From Flavobacterium alkalisoli (lineage in GTDB: Bacteria; Bacteroidota; Bacteroidia; Flavobacteriales; Flavobacteriaceae): DNA of 64,000 bases. Under the pieces are notes generated by a model. That model searched no databases. It had not been told where the DNA came from and saw nothing but the letters and a program-made list of their open reading frames with translations. Made by a program: the position numbers and the translations under genes. The number at the start of each line of letters is the position of its first letter. The first letter of the stretch is position 1. This document shows positions 27,009 to 36,290 of this stretch, one piece after another. The stretch lies in the NCBI RefSeq assembly GCF_008000935.1, contig NZ_CP042831.1, positions 2,542,001 to 2,606,000 on the forward strand. The letters are read 5' to 3'.

Positions 27009-27401
27009 TTATTCTTTAAAATCAACCGACAGGGAGTTAACGCAGTAACGCTGCCCTGTAGGAGTAGGTCCGTCATCAAATACGTGGCCAAGGTGTCCGC
27101 CGCAATTGGCACACATTATCTCTGTACGTACCATACCATGAGAGGTATCTTTTACATATTCAATTTTTCCCGGTAGTGCTTCGTCAAACGAAGGCCATCC
27201 GCAACGGGAATCAAATTTTGAGTCGGAAGCAAAAAGCGGTTCGCCACACGCTCCGCATACATAAGTTCCTTTTTCAAAATGCAGGTTGTACTTACCGGAG
27301 TGTGGGAACTCGGTGCCTTTTTGCCTAAGTATTTTATAGCGTTCAAAGCCTAACTGTTCTTTCCATTCGGCTTCAGATTTGTTTACTTTATAGTCTTTCA
27401 T
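27009..27401 (-). CDS. msrB: Peptide-methionine (R)-S-oxide reductase MsrB, cytosolic
   Basis: A 130-residue enzyme that reduces methionine-R-sulfoxide in proteins. Two CxxC pairs that bind zinc are visible (CGAC and CANC), with the WPSF motif and the catalytic Cys120 in RYCVNS. No signal peptide, so it acts in the cytosol. It is 4 bp downstream of a second msrB with a lipoprotein signal and about 45 percent identical by eye, giving cytosolic and envelope versions in one operon. Confidence 0.92.
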   Translation of the reverse strand: MKDYKVNKSEAEWKEQLGFERYKILRQKGTEFPHSGKYNLHFEKGTYVCGACGEPLFASDSKFDSRCGWPSFDEALPGKIEYVKDTSHGMVRTEIMCANCGGHLGHVFDDGPTPTGQRYCVNSLSVDFKE

Positions 27402-27405
27402 TTAC

Positions 27406-27924
27406 TTACTGGTTTTTAGTTTTTTTAAGCTCTTCGGCAGGTATAAACTTAATTGATACCGAATTGGTACAAAAACGGTTTCCGGTAGTTTCCTTAGGTC
27501 CGTCATCAAACACGTGGCCTAAGTGCCCGCCACAGTTGGCACACATTACCTCGGTACGGTGCATACCGTGAGTAAAATCTTCTTTATAAACAACCGAACC
27601 TTTTATAGCCTCGTCAAACGAAGGCCATCCGCAGTGAGAATTAAACTTATTGTCTGATTTAAACAAAGGGTTTTCGCAGGCAGCGCATACATATACACCA
27701 TCCTCAAAAAACTCATCATATTTGCCGGTGTAAGCGCGTTCGGTTCCTTTTTGGCGAAGTACTTCATATTCCTCAGGGGTAAGCTGCTCTTTCCACTGGG
27801 CATCGGTTTTGTTTACCTTAAACTGTCCTTTGGCTTCGGTTTTTGCTGTTTCTTTTTCTTTTTTTGTTTGCCCGTTGCATGCCGTTAGGCTGAACAGGAT
27901 TAGTAGGGCCATTATTTTTTTCAT
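27406..27924 (-). CDS. msrB: MsrB with lipoprotein signal
   Basis: A 172-residue MsrB with a lipoprotein signal (lipobox LTAC, Cys16) and a Lys/Glu linker before the domain. Zinc CxxC pairs (CAAC, CANC) and the catalytic Cys152 (RFCTNS) are present. It should repair oxidised methionines of envelope proteins while tethered to a membrane. Its ATG overlaps the stop of the hydrolase gene by 4 bp, so translation of the two is probably coupled. Confidence 0.9.
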   Translation of the reverse strand: MKKIMALLILFSLTACNGQTKKEKETAKTEAKGQFKVNKTDAQWKEQLTPEEYEVLRQKGTERAYTGKYDEFFEDGVYVCAACENPLFKSDNKFNSHCGWPSFDEAIKGSVVYKEDFTHGMHRTEVMCANCGGHLGHVFDDGPKETTGNRFCTNSVSIKFIPAEELKKTKNQ

Positions 27925-28784
27925 GCTAGTAAGAATTGGGTTAACGTTTTGATGACCGTACTGTCGCCCAAAATTTTGCGATGCCCCAAACCCTGCGTAA
28001 TAACCAGTTGGCTGTTTGCCAAATGGCTGTGAATATGGTGTGCAGCGGTAACAGGTACATCGGTGTCGTTTTCGTCGTGAACAACCATAACGGGTACAGT
28101 AACTGCCTGTGCTGCTATATACGCTGAATAGGTATTGATGGTTTCGCCAAACTTCTTTTCAAACAGCTTTATCATCAGGTTACCAGTACCAATATTCATG
28201 CCTAACTGATTTATAAAGTGATCCATTATATCTTTTATCACATCGCCGCTGCCTATTATTACCGCCTTATCTACCTGTAGCCCGCGCTTTATAGCATTTA
28301 GTACACTCATACCGCCCAGGGAGTGCCCTATGGCAAATGTAAACGGACCGTATACTTTTTGCAGTTCAAGTATGCAGGCAATAAACTCGGTCATGTCGCT
28401 GGTCTTACCTGGCGACTTTCCGTGTGCAGGAGCATCAAAGCTAATGGTGCTGTACCCTTTTTTAAGCATCTTGTCGGCAATGGAGTGCAGTTGCGTTCCG
28501 CGTCCGCTCCAGCCGTGTACCAGAAGTACTTTTTTATCCGATTCACCATAATGGTAAACCATTATCTTTTTGTTTAATGCGGGTATATTTATAAATTCCT
28601 GCCTGCTTTCGGTATCCATTTTTTCTTCCCTTTTTGGTATAGGGAATTTAATGGGGGTAATAAATATTTTCATGGCAAACTTGGCCGCCATTTTTACCGA
28701 TGTGGCTTCCAGTATTTTAGCCGTAATGCGTATAGGCTTGGGTATAGCCATACTTTGGCGTTGTGAGCCGCTGTTTATAGACAT
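27921..28784 (-). CDS. Alpha/beta hydrolase
   Basis: A 287-residue protein with an alpha/beta-hydrolase fold. The oxyanion HGWSGRG, the nucleophile elbow GHSLGG (Ser155), an acid in HDENDTDVPV and a His in GLGHRKIL are all present. It is likely a soluble esterase or lipase; the substrate is unknown. It is first in an operon with the two msrB genes. The ATG at 28784 is accepted, though an in-frame ATG at residue 12 is also possible. Confidence 0.82.
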   Translation of the reverse strand: MSINSGSQRQSMAIPKPIRITAKILEATSVKMAAKFAMKIFITPIKFPIPKREEKMDTESRQEFINIPALNKKIMVYHYGESDKKVLLVHGWSGRGTQLHSIADKMLKKGYSTISFDAPAHGKSPGKTSDMTEFIACILELQKVYGPFTFAIGHSLGGMSVLNAIKRGLQVDKAVIIGSGDVIKDIMDHFINQLGMNIGTGNLMIKLFEKKFGETINTYSAYIAAQAVTVPVMVVHDENDTDVPVTAAHHIHSHLANSQLVITQGLGHRKILGDSTVIKTLTQFLLA

Positions 28785-28851
28785 AATGAGATGCGATTAA
28801 TACCTGCAAGTTAGAAATTTCTTACCTTACACTATATTAAAATTGAATTAA

Positions 28852-29199
28852 ATGCTTCGTCCTATTGATAATTATTTTTTGCAGAAACAGGAACCCGTAA
28901 AAAGCTGTATGCTGTACCTGCGTGACTATATCGCTAAGTTTGATGCCGGTATTACCGAAGACTGGAAATATGGCATGCCGTTTTTTTGCTTTAAAGGCAA
29001 AATGCTATGCTATTTATGGACCGATAAGAAAACAGGACAGCCTTATATTGGGTTTGTAGACGGAAAGCTGCTGGACTTCCCTCAACTCAAACAGGAAAAG
29101 CGTGCCCGTATGAAAACCTTTGCCGTAAATCCTGAAGCAGATATTCCGGTAGGGGAGATAGCCGAAGTTTTAGCTGCCGCGCTGGTATTGAGGAAGTAA
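28852..29199 (+). CDS. DUF1801 protein
   Basis: A 115-residue cytosolic protein of the DUF1801 (YdhG-like) family, with the pattern DWKYGMPFFCFKGKMLCYLW and a following GFVDGKLLD. The fold is ligand-binding with no known reaction. It is transcribed divergently from the hydrolase/msrB operon, with a gap of about 67 bp. Confidence 0.8.
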   Translation: MLRPIDNYFLQKQEPVKSCMLYLRDYIAKFDAGITEDWKYGMPFFCFKGKMLCYLWTDKKTGQPYIGFVDGKLLDFPQLKQEKRARMKTFAVNPEADIPVGEIAEVLAAALVLRK

Positions 29200-29310
29200 A
29201 ATATTAATGTGCAAACCTTCACAATATTTTAACTGACTGGTGGTATTTATTAGGAAGATTACAGGAAAATATTTACTAATTTTGAACTGGATAACCAATT
29301 CTACGCGATT

Positions 29311-30126
29311 ATGAGAAAGAGTGTTTTAGTATTATCAGGTTTTATACTGATGATGTTTTTTGCGTGTACCACAAATCCTTTTACAGGTAAAACGCAGTTT
29401 AATGCCGTATCTAACGACCAGATTTTTCCGGCGGCTTTTCAGCAGTATGACGAGTTTTTAAAGGAAAACAAGGTAATTACCGGTACATCTGATGCTAAGA
29501 TGGTAACTACTGTAGGGCAAAAAATTGCTGCCGCTGCAGAGAAATACCTTAACGCTAACGGGTATCAGGGGTATTTAAAAGATTATCAGTGGGAATATAA
29601 GCTGGTACAAGATCCGGCGTTAAACGCATGGTGTATGCCGGGTGGTAAAATTGTGGTATATACAGGTATATTACCGGTTACTAAAACTGAGGCGGGACTT
29701 GCAACAGTATTAGGTCACGAAATATCGCACGCGTTACTTAACCACGGTGGTCAGCGTATGACGGCACAACAGGCACAACAGGTAGGTGCTGCCGTTTTAG
29801 GTGCTGCAACAACCGGAGAGAGTGAGGCTGCACAGCAAATATATATGCAGGCTTATGGGGTAGGATCTAATGTTTTGGGTGTATTGCCATTTAGCAGAAA
29901 CCACGAGAGCGAAGCTGATAAATACGGACTTATACTTATGGCTATTGCAGGATACAACCCTGATGATGCGCTTGCTTTCTGGCAAAGAATGTCGGCTCAG
30001 GGTGGTGGCGGTACTCCTGAACTGCTTAGTACACACCCAAGTGATGCCACTAGGATTGCCAACCTTCAAAAAATGATTCCTGAGGCTAAAGCTGAAGCAG
30101 CTAAGTTTGGGGTAACGTTTAAATAA
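29311..30126 (+). CDS. M48-family metallopeptidase lipoprotein
   Basis: A 271-residue lipoprotein (lipobox FFAC, Cys19) followed by TNPFTGK, the sequence usual for LoiP/BepA-type peptidases. The zinc motif HEISH spans His136 to His140, with a likely third ligand Glu in ESEADKYG. It should be a periplasmic or outer-membrane quality-control protease. It is monocistronic, followed by a strong terminator. Confidence 0.88.
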   Translation: MRKSVLVLSGFILMMFFACTTNPFTGKTQFNAVSNDQIFPAAFQQYDEFLKENKVITGTSDAKMVTTVGQKIAAAAEKYLNANGYQGYLKDYQWEYKLVQDPALNAWCMPGGKIVVYTGILPVTKTEAGLATVLGHEISHALLNHGGQRMTAQQAQQVGAAVLGAATTGESEAAQQIYMQAYGVGSNVLGVLPFSRNHESEADKYGLILMAIAGYNPDDALAFWQRMSAQGGGGTPELLSTHPSDATRIANLQKMIPEAKAEAAKFGVTFK

Positions 30127-30183
30127 GATAAATAAGACTTAGAGATAAAAGATAAGAGATGTGAGACATCTGTTTATAATATA

Positions 30184-30210
30184 TAGCCCCGCGAAAGCGG
30201 GGCTTTTTTT
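30184..30210 (+). terminator. Terminator after M48 peptidase
   Basis: The perfect stem AGCCCCGC/GCGGGGCT with a GAAA loop is followed by seven T. Confidence 0.9.
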
Positions 30211-30218
30211 ATTGTTCT

Positions 30219-30358
30219 TTTGTCATTGCGAGGAGGAACGACCCCGCTGTGCGTGGCAGGCTGTGGCAATCTGTTTTTTCCATTCCGACTGTAGCGATAG
30301 CGTAATGGAGGAATCTCATGAGTAAGAGATGTCTTTCTTCGGTCGACATGGCAAGTAC
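30219..30358 (+). repeat. Repeat module B with a 25-bp internal insert
   Basis: GTCATTGCGAGGAGGAACGA is followed by an extra CCCCGCTGTGCGTGGCAGG segment before GGCAATCTG, then CCATTCCGACTGTAGCGA and GATGTCTTTCTTCGG with a GTCGACATG end. The same insert occurs inverted near 38988-39012. Confidence 0.75.
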
Positions 30359-30400
30359 AATGTTAACTATGACAGAATACTTTTTTACTATCTTTCGGGT

Positions 30401-30955
30401 ATGAAAAAACTAATCACCTTACCCGTATTATTTCTTTTAGCTTTATCGTGTAAGCAAAAAGACACAGTAACTGTTCAAACTGAACGGGAAATAAAACTGT
30501 CTTTATATCATATAAAATGCACTACAGATATTAAAGGAGTAAGTTTTGATACGCTAAATTATTTTGAGAGAGATTCCTTGAGTCTTAAAAGGATACAGGT
30601 TAAAGATACACTTACATACATTTATCCTTACAGGTATATGATGGATTATACAGATACCCTTGCAATAACCAAAACCAATGTTGTTTTAAGGGACGAACTT
30701 AAGTACCTTTCTCAAAAAACATTTAAACTGAACGGAAAACCTATTGTTGTAAAGAAATACCTTCAGGATGTTTTTCCAACAGGGCCTACAGGAAATGTTT
30801 TTATAAACGATTCGTTGGGTATTGTTATGAGCAGAATGGTTGGCCACCCTTACTCGGTGCATATACATTGTTATGATGTTGAAAATCTTGAAGAACTGCA
30901 TAAATCAATAGCTGTTGATGATGTCTTTTTTGAACTTATTATTACAAAGTCATGA
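30401..30955 (+). CDS. Hypothetical lipoprotein
   Basis: A 184-residue lipoprotein (lipobox LALSC, Cys17). No family recognised; the mature part is beta-rich and basic. The ATG at 30401 is used; a longer frame from 30329 runs through repeat module B and is rejected. It overlaps the next gene by 4 bp (ATGA), so it is the first of a three-gene envelope operon ending at 32139. Confidence 0.7.
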   Translation: MKKLITLPVLFLLALSCKQKDTVTVQTEREIKLSLYHIKCTTDIKGVSFDTLNYFERDSLSLKRIQVKDTLTYIYPYRYMMDYTDTLAITKTNVVLRDELKYLSQKTFKLNGKPIVVKKYLQDVFPTGPTGNVFINDSLGIVMSRMVGHPYSVHIHCYDVENLEELHKSIAVDDVFFELIITKS

Positions 30956-31164
30956 TAAAACTTTTTTTCCTTACAGGTGATGTGGTTGCTCTTTTGAGTA
31001 TCGTAATAGGAATATCTTTGATCCCTGCTGTTATTGCCTGTTTATTGGTCCGTTTTTTTGTGTCAAAAGAATACAGGATATGGTGGGTATATTTAATGGC
31101 GTTTGTGGCTATTCTTGTAATAAGTTTTTTTGTCGTATTTGAAATAGTAACAACACCTTCTTAA
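30952..31164 (+). CDS. Small two-helix membrane protein
   Basis: A 70-residue protein with two membrane helices (about 8-35 and 46-66) joined by a short loop with VSKEYRIWW. No family recognised. It overlaps the lipoprotein gene by 4 bp and its stop is directly followed by the next ATG, so the three genes are translated as a block. Confidence 0.65.
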   Translation: MIKLFFLTGDVVALLSIVIGISLIPAVIACLLVRFFVSKEYRIWWVYLMAFVAILVISFFVVFEIVTTPS

Positions 31165-32139
31165 ATGACTAGCATGAAAATTCAGCTTACTCTATTCTTT
31201 TTATTACTCTGTAGTTTTTTACAGGCTCAGGATATACCGGGAGTTGAACCTTTTGAGTTTCAAAAGAGTCAGTTGCGCCAAAATCCCTATATAGAGGAGT
31301 TGGGTTTAGATGATAAAAATGCACTTATTATAAAAACACAGGCATATAGTCCGTGGAGTTTGGGAAAAAGTTCGAGTTACCTTGTTGTTTTAACTAATGT
31401 TAAAATGTTTAAGTATTACCGCTACATACATACCGCATATAGCGAAGATGTACTTAAAAGCAGCGAGATTACCGATGCTGCCGAAAAAACAAAACTTCTT
31501 AAGCTTATAAACGCTACTACCCAAATAAAAAGCGGGATGCTTAACATTACAAAAAAGGATACGGGAGAAGAACTTGTTATTTTCGATGCCGGTACCTGTA
31601 GCATAGAGATACATCAGGGCGAACTTATGTCGGTACTTGAGAGTTATGCACCACATGAAGCTATTGAGTATGGATATCCGGGAGCAGAGGAAAGGCAAAA
31701 ACTGCTGGATGCGGCAAATGGTTTTAATTTTTATGACGACCTGTTTAGAGAAGTGATTTATATTGAGTTTAATGATAATACTCAAAACACCAGTAAAGAG
31801 CTTAAATATAATAATATTGAGTTTAGGGAAGAACCTTACATTCGCGAAGATAAATTTGAATTTGATACCCTAAGGAAGAAACCGCAAGAAATAAAATATA
31901 TTGATATTAAAGACAAATTGCTAAGTAAAACAGAGGCAAATAAAAGGCTTCAGTATCTTTGTGATAAAGAAACAAAAGAATACATAAAAAACAGTCAGGA
32001 TAAACGCCCTGTACCACCGCCTTATTATCCTGAAAGGTTTTTCAGCAAAGTTTACCTTTACGTAAAGACTGATGATGAAAAGGGTTTGTTTTATGAGGTT
32101 AACTGGCGTTGCAAAGCATTGAAAACCCCTTTAGATTAA
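31165..32139 (+). CDS. Hypothetical exported protein
   Basis: A 324-residue protein with a signal peptide (ends LQAQ) and a mature part rich in charged residues. No family recognised. It ends with a stretch that is Pro/Arg rich and a last Cys-containing strand. The start follows the preceding stop directly; an in-frame ATG three codons later is also possible. It is third in the operon. Confidence 0.7.
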   Translation: MTSMKIQLTLFFLLLCSFLQAQDIPGVEPFEFQKSQLRQNPYIEELGLDDKNALIIKTQAYSPWSLGKSSSYLVVLTNVKMFKYYRYIHTAYSEDVLKSSEITDAAEKTKLLKLINATTQIKSGMLNITKKDTGEELVIFDAGTCSIEIHQGELMSVLESYAPHEAIEYGYPGAEERQKLLDAANGFNFYDDLFREVIYIEFNDNTQNTSKELKYNNIEFREEPYIREDKFEFDTLRKKPQEIKYIDIKDKLLSKTEANKRLQYLCDKETKEYIKNSQDKRPVPPPYYPERFFSKVYLYVKTDDEKGLFYEVNWRCKALKTPLD

Positions 32140-32154
32140 TGAAAAAATACTTAG

Positions 32155-32275
32155 CGTTGTCATTGCGAGGAGGAACGACGTGGCAATCTGTTTTTTCCAT
32201 TCCGACTGTAGCGATAGCGTAATGGAGGAATCTCATGAGTAAGAGATGTCTCCTGCCATCGACATGACAAGTACA
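32155..32275 (+). repeat. Repeat module B, full copy
   Basis: GTCATTGCGAGGAGGAACGA, GTGGCAATCTG, CCATTCCGACTGTAGCGA and GATGTCTCCTGCC with a TCGACATGACA end. It is nearly identical to the copy at 30219 without the insert. Confidence 0.8.
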
Positions 32276-32365
32276 CTGTTCACTACATACTAAAATCTAA
32301 CGCTGCGATAATCCTATAATCCAAAAAATAAGTTAGTTTTGGCAAAACAAACCAAATAATTAAGT

Positions 32366-33679
32366 ATGTCAGTACAATTACAAAAGGGCGATAAAAAGCT
32401 TCTTAATGCCTGGGCGTTTTACGATTGGGCCAACTCTGTTTACAGCCTTGTAATCGCTTCGGCGGTTTTTCCCATATTTTATGATCTGCTTTTTGATAAA
32501 AGGGAGAAGTATATTGCTGTTTTTGGCAGTAATGTAAAAGATACCGCGCTAATGAGCTTTGTAACCGCTTTTGCCTTTTTGGTAGTGGCGTTTATTTCGC
32601 CGTTGCTTTCGGGTATTGCCGATTACAGCGGAAACAAAAAAGTGTTCCTTAAGCTTTTTTGCTACTTAGGTGCGCTGTCTTGTATAGGGTTGTATTGGTT
32701 TAGTCTTGAAGACATTTACTGGAGTCTTGTATGCTACTTTTTCGGACTTATAGGATTTTGGGGCAGTCTTGTGTTCTATAACTCCTACCTGCCTGATATT
32801 GCTCACCCGGAACAACAGGATGGTGTGAGCGCTAAGGGATATTCGTTAGGATATATAGGTAGTGTTATACTGCTTATTTTTAACCTTGTTATGGTAATGA
32901 AGCCGGGGTGGTTTGGTATTGAAGGTAATGATAATGAAGCTGCCGAAAAAGCCATGCGTTGGTCGTTTGTATCGGTAGGGGTGTGGTGGATACTTTTTAG
33001 CCAGTACACTTATTATTATTTACCAAAAGGAAATAAAGAAAGGAATAAAGTAACCGGAGATGTTATGCTTAACGGCTTTAGGGAACTACGCAAAGTATGG
33101 AGACAGCTAAAGCAAACCACTATGCTAAAACGTTACTTAGGGGCATTTTTTGTATACAGTATGGCAGTACAAACCGTAATGCTTGTGGCAACTTATTTTG
33201 GAGCTAAAGAAGTACAATGGGGTGAAGGCGGTAAACAAATGGGACTTATTGTAAGTATACTGCTAATACAGCTTGTAGCTGTTGCCGGTGCTGTTATAAC
33301 TTCAAGATTATCTGCAAAATACGGAAACATTAAAACACTTATAGGTATTAACTGTGTGTGGGCTGTAATTTGTGTGGCTGCATTTTTTGTAACGCTGCCT
33401 ATACACTTTTATATAACGGCAGGTTTTGTAGGTCTTGTAATGGGGGGTATACAGTCGCTTTCAAGAAGTACCTATTCTAAAATGTTGCCTGAAACTCAGG
33501 ATACTGCATCATTTTTCAGTTTTTATGATGTTACCGAAAAGATAGGTATTGTAATAGGTATGGTGCTTTATGGTGCTATTGACCAGTATTTTGGAAGTAT
33601 GCGTTATTCTGTCGTATTCCTTACATTATTCTTTGTAATAGGTATCTTTTTACTGATGCGTGTATTAAAAAAACATTAA
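32366..33679 (+). CDS. MFS transporter, UMF1/Atg22-like
   Basis: A 437-residue integral membrane protein with about twelve hydrophobic helices. The opening LLNAWAFYDWANSVYSLVI is typical of the UMF1 family, related to yeast Atg22 vacuolar amino acid exporters. A conserved GFIQSLSRSTYS-like stretch (here GGIQSLSRSTYSKMLP) is present near residue 355. The transported substrate is not known for bacterial members. It is monocistronic. Confidence 0.85.
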   Translation: MSVQLQKGDKKLLNAWAFYDWANSVYSLVIASAVFPIFYDLLFDKREKYIAVFGSNVKDTALMSFVTAFAFLVVAFISPLLSGIADYSGNKKVFLKLFCYLGALSCIGLYWFSLEDIYWSLVCYFFGLIGFWGSLVFYNSYLPDIAHPEQQDGVSAKGYSLGYIGSVILLIFNLVMVMKPGWFGIEGNDNEAAEKAMRWSFVSVGVWWILFSQYTYYYLPKGNKERNKVTGDVMLNGFRELRKVWRQLKQTTMLKRYLGAFFVYSMAVQTVMLVATYFGAKEVQWGEGGKQMGLIVSILLIQLVAVAGAVITSRLSAKYGNIKTLIGINCVWAVICVAAFFVTLPIHFYITAGFVGLVMGGIQSLSRSTYSKMLPETQDTASFFSFYDVTEKIGIVIGMVLYGAIDQYFGSMRYSVVFLTLFFVIGIFLLMRVLKKH

Positions 33680-33729
33680 GATATTAAAAAAAATAATTTA
33701 TATTTGGACACCTAACAAGCAAAAACCAA

Positions 33730-34506
33730 ATGAAGAAATTACAAAGATTATCGGCTGTAGTACTGTTTCTTTCAGCACTTAGTTTTGTTTCATGTGATAC
33801 AGAACCTGTAGATCCGGTTCTTTTAGACAATGTTAATAATCCGGAAAATCCGGGTACAAACCCTAACAATCCTACCAATCCCGGTACGAGTGATGGTAGC
33901 TATTGGCCAATGGCATTAAATAACGAGTGGGTTTTTGATGTGGAAGACGAAGGCGAAAGCCCAATGAAAATAACAAGCACCGAATCTATAGGCGGTAATA
34001 CATATTATAGGGTTAATTATAGTTTTGCCAGTTCAGGTACGGGTGACCTTACCGGAGAGGCTACAAACCTATTACGTCACAATAACGGAGATTACTCGGT
34101 TAGGATAAGTGTAATTGTTCCTGATGAACAGGGTATGCAGATTACCGTTTCACCTTATGAGTATACCATACTTAAAGATTATCTTGAACCGGGTCAAAGC
34201 TGGACACAGGATGTACAGCAGACAACCAGTTATCAAATGCCGGGTGTAACACTTGCTCCAATGGTTATGAACTTCCATATCGAGAACATAATCCAGGAAA
34301 AAGGAATATCTGTTACCGTAAATGGCGTTAATTATGAAAATGTAATTAAGGTAAAACAAACACAAACCATTACCAGCAACCTTACACCGGGTATGGTGCT
34401 AACGGTTTATTACTGGTTCGCTAAAGATGTGGGACCTATAAAATCAGAATCACAAAGCGGTACTTTTACATCAAGCAGCACGCTTGTGTCGTACACGCTT
34501 AATTAA
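33730..34506 (+). CDS. Hypothetical lipoprotein with shared N-terminus
   Basis: A 258-residue lipoprotein (lipobox FVSC, Cys22). After CDTEPVDPVLLDN comes an Asn/Pro-rich linker (NPGTNPNNPTNPG) and a beta-rich domain from residue 57 (YWPMALNNEWVFDV), the opening of many flavobacterial surface lipoproteins. The CDTEPVDPVLLDN segment is identical in the next gene while the rest is unrelated. The next gene follows after 21 bp, so the two are cotranscribed. Confidence 0.75.
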   Translation: MKKLQRLSAVVLFLSALSFVSCDTEPVDPVLLDNVNNPENPGTNPNNPTNPGTSDGSYWPMALNNEWVFDVEDEGESPMKITSTESIGGNTYYRVNYSFASSGTGDLTGEATNLLRHNNGDYSVRISVIVPDEQGMQITVSPYEYTILKDYLEPGQSWTQDVQQTTSYQMPGVTLAPMVMNFHIENIIQEKGISVTVNGVNYENVIKVKQTQTITSNLTPGMVLTVYYWFAKDVGPIKSESQSGTFTSSSTLVSYTLN

Positions 34507-34527
34507 GAATAAAATAAAAAAGAAGTT

Positions 34528-35445
34528 ATGAAAAAGATGAAAATTGTACAGGTATTTACACTTCTGTTTTTGGCCATAGGCTTTGTAGCCTGTGATACAG
34601 AACCGGTAGATCCGGTATTATTAGACAATATTGGTAATCCGGGAACTTCACAGGGAACATTCAAAGTAGACTTTAGCGGTCAGACTTATGAAGCTACAGC
34701 CATAACAGCTGTTATTAACGATGGTATGCTTGCTATTAGCGGATACAGAGGCAGCGGTGCTAATACCGAACAAGTTGCCTTTTTAGTTCCAAACCCTGAA
34801 GTAGGTTCTTTTAGCGGTGACGATTTATTAATGTATTACCAACCGGCAGGTGAAGAGTACCAGTACATCAATTTTAACCTGGAGCAGGTTTCCGGTTCTG
34901 TAAACATTACAAATATCGATACTGTTAACAAAACTGTATCGGGTACTTTTAGCTTTACAGGCTGGTGGAGCAACGACGAGGAGGAAGTTGCACCAATTGA
35001 ATTTACAAACGGTTCGTTTACCAATGTTACTTATCAGGGTAATATGCCTGGTGGTGGCGAAACAGGAGACGATGTTTTAACCGCTGTTTTAGACGGTACA
35101 ACCTTTCCTGTAGTTAATGTTGCTGTGGCAGTTGCTGATGGCGGTTTAGGTGAAACAATAAGCATAAACGGACTTGATGCTAACCAAAATAAAGTTATTG
35201 TAAGCATGAAGGCTTCTTTAAATCCGGGAACATACAATATTACAGGTAATATACTTGAAGATGTTGTAGGAGGAAGATATACCACTACATCACCAGAGGC
35301 TATGTATATGGCTACAACAGGGAGTGTAACCATAAACAGTAAAACAGAAACAAGAATAGCAGGTACATTTACCTTTACTGCTACAGGTAGTGAGGGAACC
35401 GTAACGGTTACAGAAGGTACTTTTGATGTGGATTACAGTTTCTAA
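34528..35445 (+). CDS. Lipoprotein with two DUF6252-like domains
   Basis: A 305-residue lipoprotein (lipobox FVAC, Cys22). After CDTEPVDPVLLDN it has two related beta domains (about 45-172 and 185-305), each ending in a pattern like VSGTFSFTG, then ITNGSF or VTEGTF. This pattern is that of DUF6252. The function is not known. The repeated use of the same lipoprotein anchor as the preceding gene points to domain shuffling. Confidence 0.75.
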   Translation: MKKMKIVQVFTLLFLAIGFVACDTEPVDPVLLDNIGNPGTSQGTFKVDFSGQTYEATAITAVINDGMLAISGYRGSGANTEQVAFLVPNPEVGSFSGDDLLMYYQPAGEEYQYINFNLEQVSGSVNITNIDTVNKTVSGTFSFTGWWSNDEEEVAPIEFTNGSFTNVTYQGNMPGGGETGDDVLTAVLDGTTFPVVNVAVAVADGGLGETISINGLDANQNKVIVSMKASLNPGTYNITGNILEDVVGGRYTTTSPEAMYMATTGSVTINSKTETRIAGTFTFTATGSEGTVTVTEGTFDVDYSF

Positions 35446-35488
35446 AATTTTAGTTTCGAACTACTAACTCAAACTACTATATCTACCG

Positions 35489-35521
35489 GAACGCCTCACG
35501 TAAGTGGGGCGTTCTACTTTT
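35489..35521 (+). terminator. Terminator
   Basis: The stem GAACGCC/GGCGTTC with a loop containing a smaller CAC/GTG pair is followed by a T-rich stretch. Confidence 0.75.
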
Positions 35522-35577
35522 ATAATAATTTGCAGTTAAAAACGTTATTCATTAAAAATAATCAAGCACACCTTATT

Positions 35578-36078
35578 ATGAAAAAGATTTCTTTACTGTT
35601 TACCTTATTTTTTATTGGGTTAACTGTTGTGTCATGCAGCAACGACGACGATTTTCAACTTACAGCACCTTATGTTACATATGACTTTAACGGAGAAAAA
35701 ACCTATATAGCCGGAGAGAACGATGAAAAAAAGGCTACTATGTATAATGATATGATTGAGATTGTGGCTCATAGCCAATTTGCCAATCAGCCATCAAGTG
35801 TAGGTGTAAGTTTTTCTTTCCGGATTCAGGGAGAAGGAACTTATAATGATGTTGAATTTTATATAGAAAAAGGAGGAGAAGGTTATTGGAGCAAAGATGA
35901 AAATGAGCAAACAAACGGTACGGTTAACGTGACTGAAATTGATACTCAAAACCATACTATTTCGGGTACTTTTAGCTTTTTAGCTTATCATATGTATGAT
36001 ACAACAACAGCAGAAGTGACTGCAGGCGTGTTTGAGAAAATTCCATATACAGGTACGCTGCCTGTTACTCAGGATTAA
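35578..36078 (+). CDS. DUF6252-like lipoprotein
   Basis: A 166-residue lipoprotein (lipobox VVSC, Cys20, then SNDDD). It has one DUF6252-like domain, sharing TISGTFSFLAY and the final FEKIPYTG with the second half-domain of the gene before. The ATG at 35578 is preferred to 35530 because it begins a normal signal peptide. It is monocistronic, with terminators on both sides. Confidence 0.75.
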   Translation: MKKISLLFTLFFIGLTVVSCSNDDDFQLTAPYVTYDFNGEKTYIAGENDEKKATMYNDMIEIVAHSQFANQPSSVGVSFSFRIQGEGTYNDVEFYIEKGGEGYWSKDENEQTNGTVNVTEIDTQNHTISGTFSFLAYHMYDTTTAEVTAGVFEKIPYTGTLPVTQD

Positions 36079-36099
36079 AAAGATTAATATAGTCACGCT

Positions 36100-36125
36100 A
36101 TCCGCCTAAAGGGCGGATTTTTCAT
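36100..36125 (+). terminator. Terminator
   Basis: The stem ATCCGCC/GGCGGAT with a short loop is followed by a T run. Confidence 0.8.
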
Positions 36126-36246
36126 AATAAAAAGTAAATAACTACTGTGGCATAATGATTGCCTTAATACTGCGTTACTATACCGGTAAATACCCTGTAA
36201 TTACTGGTATTCAGTTAAATAATTTCCCTTATTGAAACAAGGGAGT

Positions 36247-36254
36247 TATTTTTG
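36247..36254 (+). promoter_or_regulatory. Promoter -7 box TATTTTTG of lon
   Basis: A TAnnTTTG match 36 nt before the lon start. Confidence 0.55.
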
Positions 36255-36290
36255 CATCTATGTTTAATGACAAAATGACTTATAATAAGC

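Noticed and set aside
30329..30400. N-terminal extension of the lipoprotein at 30401
   Set aside because: It lies inside the repeat and lacks a signal; the ATG at 30401 gives a proper lipobox.
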